From Saprospirales bacterium (GTDB lineage Bacteria > Bacteroidota > Bacteroidia > Chitinophagales > Saprospiraceae): DNA of 7,698 nt. The DNA is taken from NCBI GenBank assembly GCA_003448025.1, contig DLXL01000251.1, positions 1 through 7,698 on the forward strand, given 5' to 3'. The notes below the pieces were generated by a model. That model saw nothing but the letters and a program-made list of their open reading frames with translations. It was not told the origin of the DNA and did not search any database. The translations under genes and the position numbers were made by a program. How positions within the stretch are numbered: the first letter of the stretch is position 1; each line of letters begins with the position of its first letter. This document shows positions 7,513 to 7,698 of this stretch, in pieces.

Positions 7513-7698
7513 ATGGCAAAATTCAAAATGACCCTGGAGTATGACGGGTCGAGATATGCCGGCTGGCAACTCCAAAAAAATGATCGCTCTATTCAGGGTG
7601 AGTTATTGGATGCAGCCGCAAAAGTATTTGGGGATCAACCCATTGAAGTGTATGGTGCCGGTCGGACAGATGCCGGAGTTCATGCCACCGCACAAGTT
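7513..7698 (+). CDS. truA: tRNA pseudouridine(38-40) synthase TruA, 5' part (first 62 codons)
   Basis: TruA converts uridines 38-40 of the tRNA anticodon arm to pseudouridine in the cytoplasm. The 62 residues in the window carry the family's N-terminal signatures: MTLEYDGSRYAGWQ (residues 6-19), then RSIQGELLDAA (25-35), then GAGRTDAGVHATAQV (48-62), with Asp53 as the catalytic aspartate. The protein is cut by the right edge; full-length bacterial TruA is about 245-270 residues. The ATG follows the sprE TAG with no gap, so transcription with sprE and translational coupling are likely. There is no obvious ribosome binding site beyond the A-rich end of sprE. The function is unrelated to secretion; the pairing looks like operon neighbourhood only. 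Confidence 0.96.
   Translation, partial: MAKFKMTLEYDGSRYAGWQLQKNDRSIQGELLDAAAKVFGDQPIEVYGAGRTDAGVHATAQV

Noticed and set aside
1..7698. A new defence, mobile or CRISPR-like system
   Set aside because: All long open frames are accounted for by porU, a lipoprotein, sprE and truA. I saw no transposase, integrase, terminal inverted repeats, spaced direct repeats or tRNA/rRNA sequence.

Overview
The window looks like chromosomal DNA of a member of the Bacteroidota. It carries two hallmark genes of the type IX secretion system (T9SS), which is known only from this phylum and close relatives. Shine-Dalgarno sites are not evident, and the promoter-like motifs end in CTTTG as in this phylum. I cannot place it more finely with certainty; the style of the proteins would fit a Saprospiria- or Chitinophagia-like lineage.

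Layout: positions 1-3645 hold, on the minus strand, 1215 codons of porU, the T9SS sortase of the gingipain (C25) family. It is cut by the left edge shortly after a PNPF motif, and the active-site His and Cys are both visible. A 97-bp divergent intergenic region (3646-3742) follows. On the plus strand come an uncharacterised lipoprotein gene (3743-4492, GTG start), a 131-bp gap with a weak hairpin, a full-length sprE/porW gene (4624-7512), and the first 62 codons of truA (7513 to the right edge). The sprE stop codon directly abuts the truA ATG.

How the genes fit together: from family knowledge, SprE/PorW is the periplasmic lipoprotein that links the T9SS ring/motor side to the outer-membrane translocon. 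PorU is the cell-surface sortase that removes the C-terminal signal from cargo and attaches cargo to the surface. The small lipoprotein encoded between them has no recognised function, and its position makes it a candidate accessory factor. TruA modifies tRNA and is probably just co-transcribed.

The most unusual feature is an Ala/Lys-rich, histone-tail-like insert in SprE (about residues 148-227, core 167-208). It is built partly from an 18-bp repeat and sits between two tetratricopeptide-like units. No mobile element, CRISPR array, RNA gene or wholly new system was seen.
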